59,268 bases of DNA from positions 1 to 59,268 of the forward strand of contig CACLZS010000005.1 in NCBI GenBank assembly GCA_902611465.1. Reading direction: 5' to 3'. Source of the stretch: an uncultured Pelagibacteraceae bacterium (GTDB taxonomy: Bacteria > Pseudomonadota > Alphaproteobacteria > Pelagibacterales > Pelagibacteraceae). The notes under the pieces are model-generated. The model did no database searches. It was given only the letters and a program-made list of their open reading frames with translations, and was not told the origin of the DNA. Position numbers and translations under genes: made by a program. Every line of letters begins with the position of its first letter. Position 1 is the stretch's first letter. This document shows positions 1-10,342 of this stretch, in pieces.

Positions 1-1
1 T

Positions 2-826
2 GATTTTTTAACTCTCTTCGGAATTGTTTTATTCTCATTTGTCATTTTATTCCCATTTTATATGATGCTGATAACAAGTTTTAAAACTCAAGCTGCTTTA
101 CTAATTAACCCTCTAGATTTTAGTATTAATTTTAACCAAGACTTTAAGGAATTATTTAAGTCATACTTTGTGATATTTGATACTTATAAGTTTGGTAGAT
201 ATATACTTATAAGTACGATTGTTTCGGTAGGAACAGTGATAGTTACTTTGGTTTTTGCAATCCCAGCTGCTTATGCTGTTGCAAGATTAAATTTCTTTGG
301 AAAAAACTTTTTGTCGACTTCAATATTAATTATTTATATGTTTCCTGCTATTGTATTAGTTATTCCTTTGTATACAGTTTTTAGTCAACTAGGGTTAAGG
401 AACTCAGTAGGCGGTTTATTAATTGTTTACACAGCAACTACTTTGCCAGTTGCAATTTATATGTTACAAGGTTACTTTAGAAGTATTCCCAAAGAACTAG
501 AAGAAGCAGCAATCATGGATAAATTAAATTGGTTTGGCATAATTATAAAAATAATTTTGCCTTTAAGTATACCTGCAATCTCATCAGTTGCTTTATATGT
601 CTTTATGATTGCGTGGAATGAGTTTTTATTTTCTTTGATGTTTTTAGATAATCCAAACTCATTTACCTTATCAAGAGCAATACAATATCTTAGTGGTGAT
701 GCCGAAACTCCAAGACAATATCTAATGGCAGGATCAGTGGTTGTGACAATACCCGTTTTGTTAATTTTTGTATACTTTGAAAAATATTTAGTTAGTGGTC
801 TTACAGCAGGAAGTGTTAAGGGTTAA
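2..826 (+). CDS. Sugar-type ABC transporter permease (MalG family), 5' end cut off by the window
   Basis: The reading frame is open from base 2, so the gene begins outside the window; an internal Met at base 62 is not the true start because the residues before it (FLTLFGIVLFSFVILFPFY) form a membrane helix. Several further hydrophobic helices follow. The cytoplasmic EAA loop that docks on the ATPase is visible as EELEEAAIMD followed, after a short gap, by a Pro-rich segment (ILPLSIPAI). This is the second, MalG-type permease of a carbohydrate-uptake-1 transporter. The stop overlaps the next ATG by one base, coupling it to a glycoside hydrolase and suggesting a sugar or sugar-containing osmolyte as substrate (inference). 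Confidence 0.85.
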   Translation, partial: DFLTLFGIVLFSFVILFPFYMMLITSFKTQAALLINPLDFSINFNQDFKELFKSYFVIFDTYKFGRYILISTIVSVGTVIVTLVFAIPAAYAVARLNFFGKNFLSTSILIIYMFPAIVLVIPLYTVFSQLGLRNSVGGLLIVYTATTLPVAIYMLQGYFRSIPKELEEAAIMDKLNWFGIIIKIILPLSIPAISSVALYVFMIAWNEFLFSLMFLDNPNSFTLSRAIQYLSGDAETPRQYLMAGSVVVTIPVLLIFVYFEKYLVSGLTAGSVKG

Positions 827-2088
827 TGGAAGATTTTATCAAATTAGCTAAGAAAGTTTTATTAGGCAATAAAAAAAAAGGATATACATTACCAACCAAT
901 AACAAATTGTATCCAGCACAATGGAATTGGGACTCAGGCTTCATTGCCTTAGGATATTCACATTTTAAATTCAAATATGCTCTAGATGAAATAAAGACAT
1001 TAATAAGAGGTCAATGGAAAGATGGAATGATTCCTCATATTTTATTCCATGATTTAAATACAAATTATTACCCAAACCATTCTGTTTGGGCATGTGGAAA
1101 TAAAATACATTCTTCTGGTATTACCCAACCACCAGTTCTTGCAATAATCTTAAAACGAATATTAGATAAAAAAAGAATTAATAATAAAGATAAAGCTGAA
1201 TTTAAAAAAATAGTTAAGGGAATATTAAAATATCACAAATGGTTTATTAAATTTAGAGATCCAAATAATTCAGGATTAGTCTCTATTTTGCATCCTTGGG
1301 AAAGTGGATACGATAATTCACCATTGTGGGATGATCCTATGAGCAAAGTTAAAGTCCCAAAAAATTTAAAATATAAGAGAGGAGATAACAAAGTTGTTAA
1401 TCCTGAATATAGACCACTGGATATTGATTATGATAGGTATGTAACTATTAAAAATCATTTGAGAAAAAATAATTATAATCCAAAAAAACTTTATAAAGCA
1501 TCGTTATTCAATGTTGTAGATGTTGGTTTTAATTCTATATTTATACGAGCTAATAAAGATCTTCTTAAATTATTAAATGCATTTAATTTGCAAAGTACTG
1601 AATTAGAATCTTACGTATCAAGATCTGAAAATAAAATTGTAAAATTATATAATCAGAAAAAAAATGTATTTTTCAACATTGATTTAAAAAATAAAAAAAA
1701 TATTCCATCAATTACTCATTATTTTATTTTATTTGCAGATTTAAAAGACAAAGTATTTAATAACAAAATTATTAAAAATTTAAAACAACACAGCTATAAA
1801 GAAAAATATTTATTATCAAGTGTACAATCAAACCACAAAAAGTTTGAAGAGAAAAGATATTGGAGAGGTCCAGTATGGATTAATTGTAATTGGATAATAT
1901 ATCAAGGATTAAAAAATAAGAATATTAAACTTGCTAAACAGATAAAAAGAAAAACAATTAATTTAGTAAAACAAAAAGGTTTTAATGAGTACTTTAGCTG
2001 CAAAACTGGCAAAGGATTTGGTGCAACAAATTTTTCCTGGACTGCTGCATTATTTTTAGACTTAATACTTGAAAATAAAAATGACTAA
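826..2088 (+). CDS. Glycoside hydrolase, MGH1/GH63-like (mannosylglycerate or glucosylglycerate hydrolase type)
   Basis: A 420-residue cytosolic protein with no signal peptide. It has the (alpha/alpha)6-barrel signatures of the GH63/mannosylglycerate-hydrolase group: NWDSGFIALGY near residue 35, WESGYDNSPLWDD near residue 165 (acidic residues expected to hold a catalytic Asp), YWRGPVWINCNW near residue 345 and a C-terminal FSWTAALFLDLI. Family members cleave glucosylglycerate, mannosylglycerate or alpha-glucosides. It is coupled by a one-base overlap to an ABC permease and overlaps the following alcohol dehydrogenase, so it probably hydrolyses the sugar imported by that transporter. The exact substrate cannot be read from sequence; family call good, substrate uncertain. 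Confidence 0.7.
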   Translation: MEDFIKLAKKVLLGNKKKGYTLPTNNKLYPAQWNWDSGFIALGYSHFKFKYALDEIKTLIRGQWKDGMIPHILFHDLNTNYYPNHSVWACGNKIHSSGITQPPVLAIILKRILDKKRINNKDKAEFKKIVKGILKYHKWFIKFRDPNNSGLVSILHPWESGYDNSPLWDDPMSKVKVPKNLKYKRGDNKVVNPEYRPLDIDYDRYVTIKNHLRKNNYNPKKLYKASLFNVVDVGFNSIFIRANKDLLKLLNAFNLQSTELESYVSRSENKIVKLYNQKKNVFFNIDLKNKKNIPSITHYFILFADLKDKVFNNKIIKNLKQHSYKEKYLLSSVQSNHKKFEEKRYWRGPVWINCNWIIYQGLKNKNIKLAKQIKRKTINLVKQKGFNEYFSCKTGKGFGATNFSWTAALFLDLILENKND

Positions 2089-3238
2089 TTATAATTGGAA
2101 TTATCCAACAACTGTTTGGGTAGGCAAAGATAGAGCTAAAGATCTAAAAAAGGCTTGTGATGAAGTTAAAACTTTAAAACCATTACTAGTAACAGATAGA
2201 GAATTAATAAATTTAGAATTTATAAAAGATTTAGTAAATGATTTAGAAAAGAAATTTAAATTATGTATTTTTTCTAACTTCTCTGGAAACCCAACAGGAG
2301 AGAATGTCGATGAAGGTGTTGAAGTATTCAAGAGTAATAGTTGTGATAGTGTAATAGCTATTGGAGGTGGAAGCGCATTAGACGTGGGTAAAGCTATTGC
2401 TTTTATGTCTGGTCAATCTAGACCTATTTGGGATTTTGAGGATATTGGCGATTATTGGAAACGGGCAGATGAAAAAAATATCTCTTCAATAATTGCAATT
2501 CCAACAACTGCTGGAACTGGTTCAGAAACTGGCAGAGCATCAGCAATAATTAATTCAAAAACTGGAATAAAAAAAATTATTTTCCACCCAAAATTTTTAC
2601 CATCTGTTGTCATATTAGACCCAGTTCTTACTAAAGATCTTTCTCCCCGTTTAACAGGAGCGACAGGAATGGATGCATTAGCGCACAATTTAGAGGCATT
2701 TTGTGCTCCAGGCTTTCATCCAATGGCTGATGGAATAGCGATTGAAGGAATGAGGTTGATAAAAAAATCGCTTTTGAAAGCTGTTAAAGATGGCAGTGAT
2801 CTAGATGCTAGATCAGATTTGTTAGCCGCAGCAAGTATGGGATCTACAGCATTTCAAAAAGGGTTAGGAGCTATTCATTCACTTAGCCATCCACTTAATG
2901 CTCAATTTAATCTTCATCACGGATTGTCTAATGCAATATTTATGCCTTATGTTTTAACTTTTAATAAAGAAAATATTGAGAAAAGAATTATTTCTATTTG
3001 TGATTACCTTAACTTAAGTAAAAGTTTTGATGCTTTTCTTGAATGGGTGCTAGAGTTAAGAAAAGAACTAAATATTCCACACAAACTATCAGATGTAATA
3101 GAAATTAAAAAAATGAACTTAGATGATTTATCAAAGATGGCTCTTGATGATCCATCAACATCATCTAATCCTAAAAAATTGACTATAAATGATATGAAAG
3201 CTATGTATGAGCATAGTATTTCGGGAGATTTATTTTAA
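2081..3238 (+). CDS. Iron-containing (group III) alcohol dehydrogenase
   Basis: Group III metal-dependent alcohol dehydrogenase, about 385 residues, the usual family length. The nucleotide-binding GGGSALDVGKAIA motif lies near residue 95, followed by PTTAGTGSE. Metal-ligand regions are seen as GMDALAHNLEAF (Asp and His), IHSLSHP and HHG. I start it at the ATG at 2081 rather than an in-frame TTG at 2069: the ATG gives MTNYNWNYP, and the TTG would add only four residues. It overlaps the hydrolase by 8 bases and the next gene by one, so it is in the same operon. The reaction is NAD(P)-dependent interconversion of an alcohol and an aldehyde; substrate unknown, possibly an aglycone released by the neighbouring hydrolase. 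Confidence 0.85.
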   Translation: MTNYNWNYPTTVWVGKDRAKDLKKACDEVKTLKPLLVTDRELINLEFIKDLVNDLEKKFKLCIFSNFSGNPTGENVDEGVEVFKSNSCDSVIAIGGGSALDVGKAIAFMSGQSRPIWDFEDIGDYWKRADEKNISSIIAIPTTAGTGSETGRASAIINSKTGIKKIIFHPKFLPSVVILDPVLTKDLSPRLTGATGMDALAHNLEAFCAPGFHPMADGIAIEGMRLIKKSLLKAVKDGSDLDARSDLLAAASMGSTAFQKGLGAIHSLSHPLNAQFNLHHGLSNAIFMPYVLTFNKENIEKRIISICDYLNLSKSFDAFLEWVLELRKELNIPHKLSDVIEIKKMNLDDLSKMALDDPSTSSNPKKLTINDMKAMYEHSISGDLF

Positions 3239-4023
3239 TGAAAAAAATATTAATAGTTGAGGGAAATTTAAGAGAGGAAAATCAGAGTTTTACTGATGGT
3301 GGAATTAAAACACATACAGAAAGTCTTAAAGATAGTATAGCCTATTTTACTGATAAAATTGAAATAGATGTTGTAAATCCCTCATCTGACAAAAATATTT
3401 CTGAAAAAGTTACAGATCTTAATAAATATGATGGATTAATATGGGGTGGGAGTAGTCTAAATATTTATAATGATACCATCGAAATAAGAAGACAGATCGA
3501 ATTTATGAGAGAGTGTCAAAAAAAAATTAAAAAAATATTAGCTATTTGCTGGGGACTCCAGGTTGCTGTTACTGTTGCAGGAGGGCAAGTAAAAAGATGT
3601 ACAAACGGATCTCACAGAGGTATTGCACTTAATATTGAAATAAATAATGATGGATTAAAACATCCAATATATAAAAATAAAAATAAAATTTTCAATACAC
3701 CCGCTTTTAATTTTGATGAAGTTGCAACATTGCCAAAAAATTCAAAATTGCTAGCCTCAAATCCTATAAATAAAGTTATGGGAGTAAATTTTGAGACTGA
3801 GGCAAGTGATATATGGGGTATTCAATATCATCCTGAAATTACTTATGATAAAATGATAAGCCTTATACATTTCAGAAAAGAACGTCTTTTAAACAACAAC
3901 GCTTTTGTTGATGAGCAGGAGATAAATAATCATGTAAGAATGATTGCTGAAGAAAATAAGATTACAAATAAAGATCTTAGAATGCGTGAACTTGAAAACT
4001 GGCTTAATTATCTCTTAAAATAA
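3238..4023 (+). CDS. Class I glutamine amidotransferase-like protein (GMP-synthase-like GATase1)
   Basis: A stand-alone class I glutamine amidotransferase domain of 261 residues. The nucleophile elbow is AICWGLQ (Cys near residue 103) and the catalytic His-Glu pair is in GIQYHPE near residue 200, so the triad is intact. No synthetase domain is fused. Proteins of this type hydrolyse glutamine for a partner, or hydrolyse gamma-glutamyl bonds of small molecules. It overlaps the alcohol dehydrogenase stop by one base and runs 9 bases into the end of the convergent fhs gene. Its position at the end of a sugar/alcohol operon does not reveal its partner. Confidence 0.75.
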   Translation: MKKILIVEGNLREENQSFTDGGIKTHTESLKDSIAYFTDKIEIDVVNPSSDKNISEKVTDLNKYDGLIWGGSSLNIYNDTIEIRRQIEFMRECQKKIKKILAICWGLQVAVTVAGGQVKRCTNGSHRGIALNIEINNDGLKHPIYKNKNKIFNTPAFNFDEVATLPKNSKLLASNPINKVMGVNFETEASDIWGIQYHPEITYDKMISLIHFRKERLLNNNAFVDEQEINNHVRMIAEENKITNKDLRMRELENWLNYLLK

Positions 4024-5691
4024 ACCCTCTGTTTCACCTTTTTCATTAATACGAATTGAGTCAGCCGCCGGTACTTTTGGTAATCCTGGCATTGTCATTA
4101 TTGCTCCGCATACAACAACGATAAATTCTGCTCCAGAAGATAGTCTTACCTCTCTTATTGGCAATACATGTCCTGAGGGTGCTCCTTTTAGATTTGGGTC
4201 AGTAGAAAAACTATATTGAGTTTTTGCAATACAAATTGGTAATGATTGGTAACCTCTTTCTTCGAAAGCTTTTAATTGTTCTCTTATTTTAGTATCCGCA
4301 ACTACTTCACTTGCTCTATAAAGTTCCTTAGCAATTGTTTCTATTTTTTTAAATAATGATGTTTTATCATCATATAAAAATTTAAAATCACTATCTTTTT
4401 CACATAACTCAACCACATCATTTGCTAAATCAATTGCACCTTCTCCACCTTTTTCCCAATGCTTTGATATAGAGGCTTTAACCCCTTTTTGTTCACAAAA
4501 ATTAGTAACTTCAGCAACTTCTTTATCAGTATCTAAAACAAAGTGATTTATAGCTACTGTTACTGGTAATCCAAATTTTTGTATATTTTCAATATGTCTT
4601 TCTAGATTAACTAATCCTTTTTTAACTGCATCTACGTTTTCATTTTTTAATTCGTCTTTTTTAACTCCTCCATGCATCTTCAGAGCTCTTATAGTTGCAA
4701 CTATGACAACACAACTTGGTTTTAATCCTGATTTTCTGCATTTAATATCTAAGAATTTTTCTGCACCTAGATCAGCACCAAAACCAGCTTCTGTTACTAC
4801 ATAATCAGAGAGTTTTAATGCTGTCTTAGTTGCTAAAACAGAATTACATCCATGAGCAATATTTGCAAATGGTCCGCCATGAATTATTGCAGGATTATTT
4901 TCCAGAGTTTGTGTTACGTTTGGTCTGATAGCATCTTTTAACAATACAGTCATTGGACCATGTGCATTTAAGTCTTTTGCATATATCGGTTTTTTATCTC
5001 TAGTATAGGCAACAGTAATATTACCAATTCTATTTTCAAGATCATGTAAATCATTTGATAGACAAAAGATTGCCATTATTTCTGAAGCAACAGTAATATC
5101 AAAACCATCTTCTCTTGGAAATCCGTTCGCGACACCACCAAGATTAATATTTATAGATCTTAAAGCTCTATCATTCATGTCGAGAACTCTTTTCCAAACT
5201 ATTCTTCTGACATCTATATTTAATTTATTTCCCCAATATATATGGTTATCTATTAATGCAGATAAAAGATTGTGAGCAGATGTGATTGCATGAAAGTCTC
5301 CAGTAAAATGAAGATTTATTTGTTCCATAGGAACCACTTGGGCATATCCACCGCCAGCAGCTCCACCTTTCATTCCAAAAGAAGGACCTAGACTTGGTTC
5401 TCTTAAACAAACAATAGATTTCTTGCCTATTTTATTTAAACCATCTGACAATCCAACAGAAGTTGTTGTTTTTCCTTCTCCAGCAGGAGTTGGAGTAATA
5501 GCCGTTACTAATATTAATTTTCCATCTTTTTTTTCTTTAAATTTTTCTAAATATTCAAGCTTAATTTTAGCTATATATCTGCTTATTGGACTATATGCCT
5601 CAGCTTCATCTGGCACTCCCACTCCATCCAAAATTTCTTGGATAGGTTTCATTTTTGCTTCTCTAGCTATTTGAATATCTGATTTTGACAT
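4015..5691 (-). CDS. fhs: Formate--tetrahydrofolate ligase
   Basis: ATP-dependent ligation of formate to tetrahydrofolate giving 10-formyl-THF; run in reverse it yields ATP from C1 units. The 558-residue length is normal for the family. The ATP-binding loop [12 protein letters not shown] is at about residues 67-77, followed by [32 protein letters not shown] and the C-terminal [10 protein letters not shown], all highly conserved in Fhs. The start [12 protein letters not shown] is the only sensible one. It is divergent from soxBDAG, whose sarcosine oxidation yields methylene-THF, so the two loci sit back to back in one C1 module. Confidence 0.98.
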   Translation of the reverse strand: MSKSDIQIAREAKMKPIQEILDGVGVPDEAEAYSPISRYIAKIKLEYLEKFKEKKDGKLILVTAITPTPAGEGKTTTSVGLSDGLNKIGKKSIVCLREPSLGPSFGMKGGAAGGGYAQVVPMEQINLHFTGDFHAITSAHNLLSALIDNHIYWGNKLNIDVRRIVWKRVLDMNDRALRSININLGGVANGFPREDGFDITVASEIMAIFCLSNDLHDLENRIGNITVAYTRDKKPIYAKDLNAHGPMTVLLKDAIRPNVTQTLENNPAIIHGGPFANIAHGCNSVLATKTALKLSDYVVTEAGFGADLGAEKFLDIKCRKSGLKPSCVVIVATIRALKMHGGVKKDELKNENVDAVKKGLVNLERHIENIQKFGLPVTVAINHFVLDTDKEVAEVTNFCEQKGVKASISKHWEKGGEGAIDLANDVVELCEKDSDFKFLYDDKTSLFKKIETIAKELYRASEVVADTKIREQLKAFEERGYQSLPICIAKTQYSFSTDPNLKGAPSGHVLPIREVRLSSGAEFIVVVCGAIMTMPGLPKVPAADSIRINEKGETEGLF

Positions 5692-5709
5692 TTAGTTTAA
5701 AATTTATAA

Positions 5710-5736
5710 TTGTTTAATGTGCAAAATGTCTATACT
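5710..5736 (+). promoter_or_regulatory. Possible promoter of soxBDAG
   Basis: In the 128-base divergent region between fhs and soxB there is a TTGTTT / 15-base spacer / TATACT arrangement about 84 bases upstream of the soxB ATG. The spacer is short and the background is AT-rich, so this is only a candidate. No hairpin or operator was evident in the region. Confidence 0.25.
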
Positions 5737-5819
5737 TTTTTGGTTGGATTTTAAACATCTAAAAAATATATATATAAAAAATAAGAAAAAATTTAAGTTT
5801 AATTGGATAAAATTATAAA

Positions 5820-7076
5820 ATGCAAAAATACTCAGTTTTTAGCCTTATTAAAAATGCATTCTCAGATCATCAAAATTGGGAAGTAGCATGGAAAGACCCA
5901 ACCCCTAAAAAGGAATATGATGTTATCATCATAGGTGGCGGGGGGCATGGTTTAGCAACTGCATATTACTTAGCTAAAGAGCACAATATTACAAATGTAG
6001 CTATCATTGAAAAAGGATGGATAGGCGGAGGTAATGTTGGAAGGAACACTACAATAATAAGATCAAATTATATGCATGATGACAATGCTTTGTTTAGTGA
6101 ATTTGGCATGGATCTATGGAGAAAGATGAGCCAGGATTTAAATTACAATGTAATGTTTTCACCGAGAGGAATTATTAATCTTGCTCATTCAGATGCACAA
6201 ATGAATGCATACTCTAGAAGAGGAAATTCAATGCGCCTAAATGGAATTGACGCAGTTTTATTAAATAGGGAAGAGGTTCAAAAAAGAATTCCAATGGCAG
6301 ATTTTTCAGACAATGTTCGATTTCCAATTTTTGGAGGTTTGATGCAACCAAGCGCTGGAACTGCTAGACATGATGCCGTTGCCTGGGGATATGCAAGACA
6401 AGCAGACTCGATGGGTGTCGATATAATTCAAAATTGTGAGGTTACAGGATTTGATGTTACTAACGGAAAAATAGTTGGTGTAAGAACATCTAGAGGAGAT
6501 ATCAAAGCAAAAAAAGTTGGTTTATGTGTTGCAGGCAGTACAAATATTTTAGCAGAAATGTTAAATATGACATTACCAATTGAAACTCATCTCCTTCAAG
6601 CATGTGTGTCAGAACCCGTTAAACCTTTACTTGACCATGTTGTTACATTTGGTGCAGGTCACTTTTATTGTAGTCAATCAGATAAAGGAGAGATGGTTAT
6701 GGGTGGAGACTTGGACGGATATAATAGTTACTCTCAAAGAGGAAATTTACCAACACTCCAACATGTTTTAACAGAAGGTATTGCAATGTTTCCATTTCTT
6801 AGCAAATTGAAAATGCTAAGAACTTGGGGTGGAATTATGGATATGTCCATGGACGGGTCACCAATTATTGATAAAACACATATTGATGGCTTATACTTAA
6901 ATTGTGGCTGGTGTTATGGTGGATTTAAGGCTACTCCAGCTTCAGGGTGGACTTTTGCACACACAATTGCACAAGACAGAGTACATGAATTAAATGCAGG
7001 TTACAGTTTGAATAGATTTAATACTGGTGATTTAATTGATGAAAAAGGTCTTGGTACCAAAACTTGGATATCTTAA
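5820..7076 (+). CDS. soxB: Sarcosine oxidase, heterotetrameric, beta subunit
   Basis: Catalytic flavoprotein subunit that demethylates sarcosine to glycine. It has an N-terminal dinucleotide-binding motif DVIIIGGGGHGLATAYYLA at residues 34-52, the GGGNVGRNTTIIRSNY stretch typical of SoxB, and the covalent-FMN histidine candidate H184 in GTARHDAVAWGYAR. Length (418) fits the family (about 405-420). It is first in a tight soxB-soxD-soxA-soxG operon; soxD begins at the base after its stop. The oxidised methyl is passed to THF in the alpha subunit. Confidence 0.97.
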   Translation: MQKYSVFSLIKNAFSDHQNWEVAWKDPTPKKEYDVIIIGGGGHGLATAYYLAKEHNITNVAIIEKGWIGGGNVGRNTTIIRSNYMHDDNALFSEFGMDLWRKMSQDLNYNVMFSPRGIINLAHSDAQMNAYSRRGNSMRLNGIDAVLLNREEVQKRIPMADFSDNVRFPIFGGLMQPSAGTARHDAVAWGYARQADSMGVDIIQNCEVTGFDVTNGKIVGVRTSRGDIKAKKVGLCVAGSTNILAEMLNMTLPIETHLLQACVSEPVKPLLDHVVTFGAGHFYCSQSDKGEMVMGGDLDGYNSYSQRGNLPTLQHVLTEGIAMFPFLSKLKMLRTWGGIMDMSMDGSPIIDKTHIDGLYLNCGWCYGGFKATPASGWTFAHTIAQDRVHELNAGYSLNRFNTGDLIDEKGLGTKTWIS

Positions 7077-7346
7077 ATGCTCTATATATTTTGTCCACAT
7101 TGTGGATCAAGATCACAGAATGAGTTTGCTTATGGTGGAGATGCAACAGTAAAACGACCAGAGCTTAATAAGGAAATTAGCGACCAAGATTGGGATAATT
7201 TCGTTTACTTAAGAAAAAGTCCTAGAGGAAAACATCTAGAGTTATGGCACCATATATCTGGCTGCAGACAATGGATTAAAGTTGAAAGAGACACATCAAC
7301 TCATGAAATTTTTAAAACTTATAAAGCAGATGAGCTAACTGAATAA
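7077..7346 (+). CDS. soxD: Sarcosine oxidase, delta subunit
   Basis: Small zinc-binding subunit of 89 residues. The four expected zinc ligands are all present: C6 and C9 (IFCPHCGSR), H59 and C63 (WHHISGCRQW). It follows soxB with no gap and its stop overlaps the soxA ATG by one base, the canonical soxBDAG order. Confidence 0.96.
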   Translation: MLYIFCPHCGSRSQNEFAYGGDATVKRPELNKEISDQDWDNFVYLRKSPRGKHLELWHHISGCRQWIKVERDTSTHEIFKTYKADELTE

Positions 7347-10342
7347 TGTCCCAAGATTTTAGATTAGATAACATTGGAATGGTAAATAGAAATAAAAAAA
7401 TTTCTTTTACATTCAATGGTAAAAAATATTTTGGTTATGAAGGAGATACTATTGCTTCTGCGCTAATAGCAAATGGAGTGCACCTTGTTGGGAGAAGCTT
7501 TAAGTATCATAGACCAAGAGGTTTTTTTGGAGTTGGTGTTGATGAGCCTTATGCAATTTTACAGTTAGAAAGAAATAATGAAAGAGACCCTAATATAAGA
7601 GCTACTGAACAGGAGATTTTTGAAGGTCTAGAAGTTAAAAGTGTAAACTGTTGGCCTAGTGTAAGCTTTGATATTGGAGCAATTAATAATTTCTTAAAAA
7701 TGTTTTTTCCAGCTGGGTTTTATTATAAAACTTTTATGTGGCCACCAAGCTTTTGGTATAAAATTTATGAACCTTTTATTAGAATGGCAGCAGGTTTTGG
7801 AGAAGCATCAATCAAACATGATAAAGAAAGATATGAACACAAATATGAATATTGTGATTTATTGATTACTGGATCAGGACCCTCAGGTTTAGCAAGTGCA
7901 TACGCAGCAGCAAAAAATGGTGCGCGCGTAATTTTAGCTGAAGATAAACCAAGATACGGGGGAAGCCTATTAACTAGTGATGTAAATATTGGTAACCAAA
8001 CTGGTGTTGAATGGTCAGAGAAAATAATTACAGAATTAAAGTCAATGTCTAATGTAATTGTAAAAAATAGATCACAGGTATTTGGTTATTATGATCATAA
8101 CATGCTGGTAATGTCGGAACGAATAGGTGACCACCTACCTAAAACCCAAAAATATTTACCAAAACAACGTTTGTGGTACATAAGAGCAAAAGAAGTTTTG
8201 ATTTCATCAGGTTCCATCGAAAGGCCGTTAGTATTTGGTAACAACGATACCCCAGGCGTAATGTTATCTTCAGCAGCTAAAGAATACATGAAGGTCTATG
8301 GAGTTTTAGTTGGGAAAAAACCATTGATATTTACGAATAATGACAGCGGATATGAAACCGCTATAGAGTTCAAAAAAAATGGTGTTAATCCATTAATTTT
8401 AGATACTAGAAAAGAACCATCTTCAGACATTATTAATGAAGCAAAAAACTTAGGAATTGAAATTAAGTTTTCCTATGTAGTAGTGGCTGCTAAGGGATAC
8501 AAAAAAGTCAAATCAGCAGATATTGCAAAAATATCTGATAATAAAAAAGATTTATCAAATATAGAAAATATTGAATGTGATTGTATTTGTGTTTCAGGGT
8601 TTTGGACGCCATCAATTCACTTAGCATCCCAATCTGGAAATAAATCTGAATTTAATGAAAAGATAGATGCATTCATTCCAAAAAAATCTAAACAGAAAGA
8701 AAATACTATTGGTTCAGCAAACGGTAAATTTACTTTAGAAGAAACCATTAATGAAGCATTTGATAAAGGATACGAAGTTTCAAACAAAATAACAGAAAAT
8801 AATAATAAAGTTTCTATTCCAACTGTAGTTGAAAAAAAATCTACAGATCATGACAAGTTTTGGTGTGTTCCATTACCAAAAGGTAAATCATATAAAAGAT
8901 TTTTAGATTTTCAAAACGATGTGGCTGTAACAGACATTGAGTTGGCATTAAGAGAAGGTTTTAGATCAATCGAACATGTAAAAAGATATACTACTCTTGG
9001 AATGGCAACAGATCAAGGGAAGACAAGTAATCTTAATGGTTTACAATTAGTTTCAGACATTGAAAATAAAGTTGTACCACAAGTTGGCCATACAACATTT
9101 AGGCCACCTTATACACCTGTTTCAATAGGAGCAATTGTGGGAAGAGAAGTTGGCAAACATTCTAAGCCAACAAGAAAATCGCCAATGCATGAATGGCATG
9201 AAAAAAATAACGCAGTATTTGTTGATGCTGGAGTTTGGTTAAGACCAAGATATTACAAGCAAGGAAATGAAACATTATTTGAAGCCTCAAAAAGAGAAGC
9301 AAAAAATGTAAGAAAAAATGTAGGTGTATGTGATGTAACTACTTTAGGAAAAATAGATGTTAAAGGTCCTGATGCTGCAGAATTTTTAAATAGAGTTTAT
9401 ACTAATGCATGGCTTAAGCTACCAGTGGGAAAAGCGAGATATGGAGTAATGCTAAGAGAAGATGGAATTGTAATGGATGACGGAACAACAACAAGAATTT
9501 CTGAAAATCATTACCACATGACAACTACAACAGCTCAGGCGGCCAATGTCCTATCTCATTTAGAATATTATTTGCAACTAGTTTGGCCAGAATTAAATGT
9601 TAATGTGGTTTCAACAACAGAGCAGTGGGCTGGTGCTGCAATAGCAGGCCCAAATTCAAGAGCATTATTAATGAAATTATTTCCAAATACTGATGTATCT
9701 AATGAAGGTCTCCCATTTATGGGTTACAAAGAGGCTGATTTATTTGGTATTCCTGCAAAAATTTATAGAATTTCATTTTCAGGAGAACTTGCTTATGAAG
9801 TTAACGTGGAGTCAGACTTTGGTAATTTCATGTGGGAAAAAATTATCGAAGTTGGTAAAGAATTTCAAATACAGCCATATGGAACTGAGGCCTTATCTAC
9901 TTTAAGGATAGAAATGGGCCACGTTGCTGGCTCTGAGCTTGATGGGAGAACAATTCCTCATGATGCATCACTTGAAGGTTTAGTAAGCAAGAAAAAAGAC
10001 TTTATTGGCAAAAGGTCTTTAAGCAGATCAGCTTTCACAAAACCGGATAGAGAAAAAATAGTAGGAGTTGTTCCATTAGACAAAACAACAAGTATTCCTG
10101 AAGGTTCATATATTGTTAAAGACCCTAAAGCGAAACTTCCAAATCCTAAACTAGGTCATGTCTCAGCATCATGTTGGAGTGTTGAGTATGATAATCCATT
10201 TTCACTTGCGATAATTAAAGATGGTAAAAATATGATAGGACAAAAGCTATTTGCTATGTCACCTTTAAAAAATAAAACTATTCCTGTGGAAATCGTTTCA
10301 TCTCATTATGTTGATCCTGAAGGAAAGAGAGTAAGGGCATGA
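7346..10342 (+). CDS. soxA: Sarcosine oxidase, alpha subunit
   Basis: A 998-residue multidomain subunit. The N-terminus holds the Fer2_4-type region with GRSFKYHRPRG near residue 51. A Rossmann dinucleotide motif LLITGSGPSGLASAYAAA follows near residue 171 (NAD site). The C-terminal third, from about residue 620, is a GcvT/aminomethyltransferase fold with VDAGVWLRPRYY, EAKNVRKNVGVCDVT and SFSGELAYEVNV, where folate accepts the formaldehyde-level carbon. It overlaps soxD by one base and soxG by four. Length and domain order match the alpha subunit of heterotetrameric sarcosine oxidase. Confidence 0.96.
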   Translation: MSQDFRLDNIGMVNRNKKISFTFNGKKYFGYEGDTIASALIANGVHLVGRSFKYHRPRGFFGVGVDEPYAILQLERNNERDPNIRATEQEIFEGLEVKSVNCWPSVSFDIGAINNFLKMFFPAGFYYKTFMWPPSFWYKIYEPFIRMAAGFGEASIKHDKERYEHKYEYCDLLITGSGPSGLASAYAAAKNGARVILAEDKPRYGGSLLTSDVNIGNQTGVEWSEKIITELKSMSNVIVKNRSQVFGYYDHNMLVMSERIGDHLPKTQKYLPKQRLWYIRAKEVLISSGSIERPLVFGNNDTPGVMLSSAAKEYMKVYGVLVGKKPLIFTNNDSGYETAIEFKKNGVNPLILDTRKEPSSDIINEAKNLGIEIKFSYVVVAAKGYKKVKSADIAKISDNKKDLSNIENIECDCICVSGFWTPSIHLASQSGNKSEFNEKIDAFIPKKSKQKENTIGSANGKFTLEETINEAFDKGYEVSNKITENNNKVSIPTVVEKKSTDHDKFWCVPLPKGKSYKRFLDFQNDVAVTDIELALREGFRSIEHVKRYTTLGMATDQGKTSNLNGLQLVSDIENKVVPQVGHTTFRPPYTPVSIGAIVGREVGKHSKPTRKSPMHEWHEKNNAVFVDAGVWLRPRYYKQGNETLFEASKREAKNVRKNVGVCDVTTLGKIDVKGPDAAEFLNRVYTNAWLKLPVGKARYGVMLREDGIVMDDGTTTRISENHYHMTTTTAQAANVLSHLEYYLQLVWPELNVNVVSTTEQWAGAAIAGPNSRALLMKLFPNTDVSNEGLPFMGYKEADLFGIPAKIYRISFSGELAYEVNVESDFGNFMWEKIIEVGKEFQIQPYGTEALSTLRIEMGHVAGSELDGRTIPHDASLEGLVSKKKDFIGKRSLSRSAFTKPDREKIVGVVPLDKTTSIPEGSYIVKDPKAKLPNPKLGHVSASCWSVEYDNPFSLAIIKDGKNMIGQKLFAMSPLKNKTIPVEIVSSHYVDPEGKRVRA

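Noticed and set aside
2069-2080. TTG start for the alcohol dehydrogenase
   Set aside because: It only adds four residues before an ATG that fits the family start and the 8-base overlap style of the neighbouring genes.
5692-5819. Glycine riboswitch or other RNA element between fhs and soxB
   Set aside because: The region is almost pure A/T with no tandem aptamer-like stems; nothing beyond a weak promoter could be seen.
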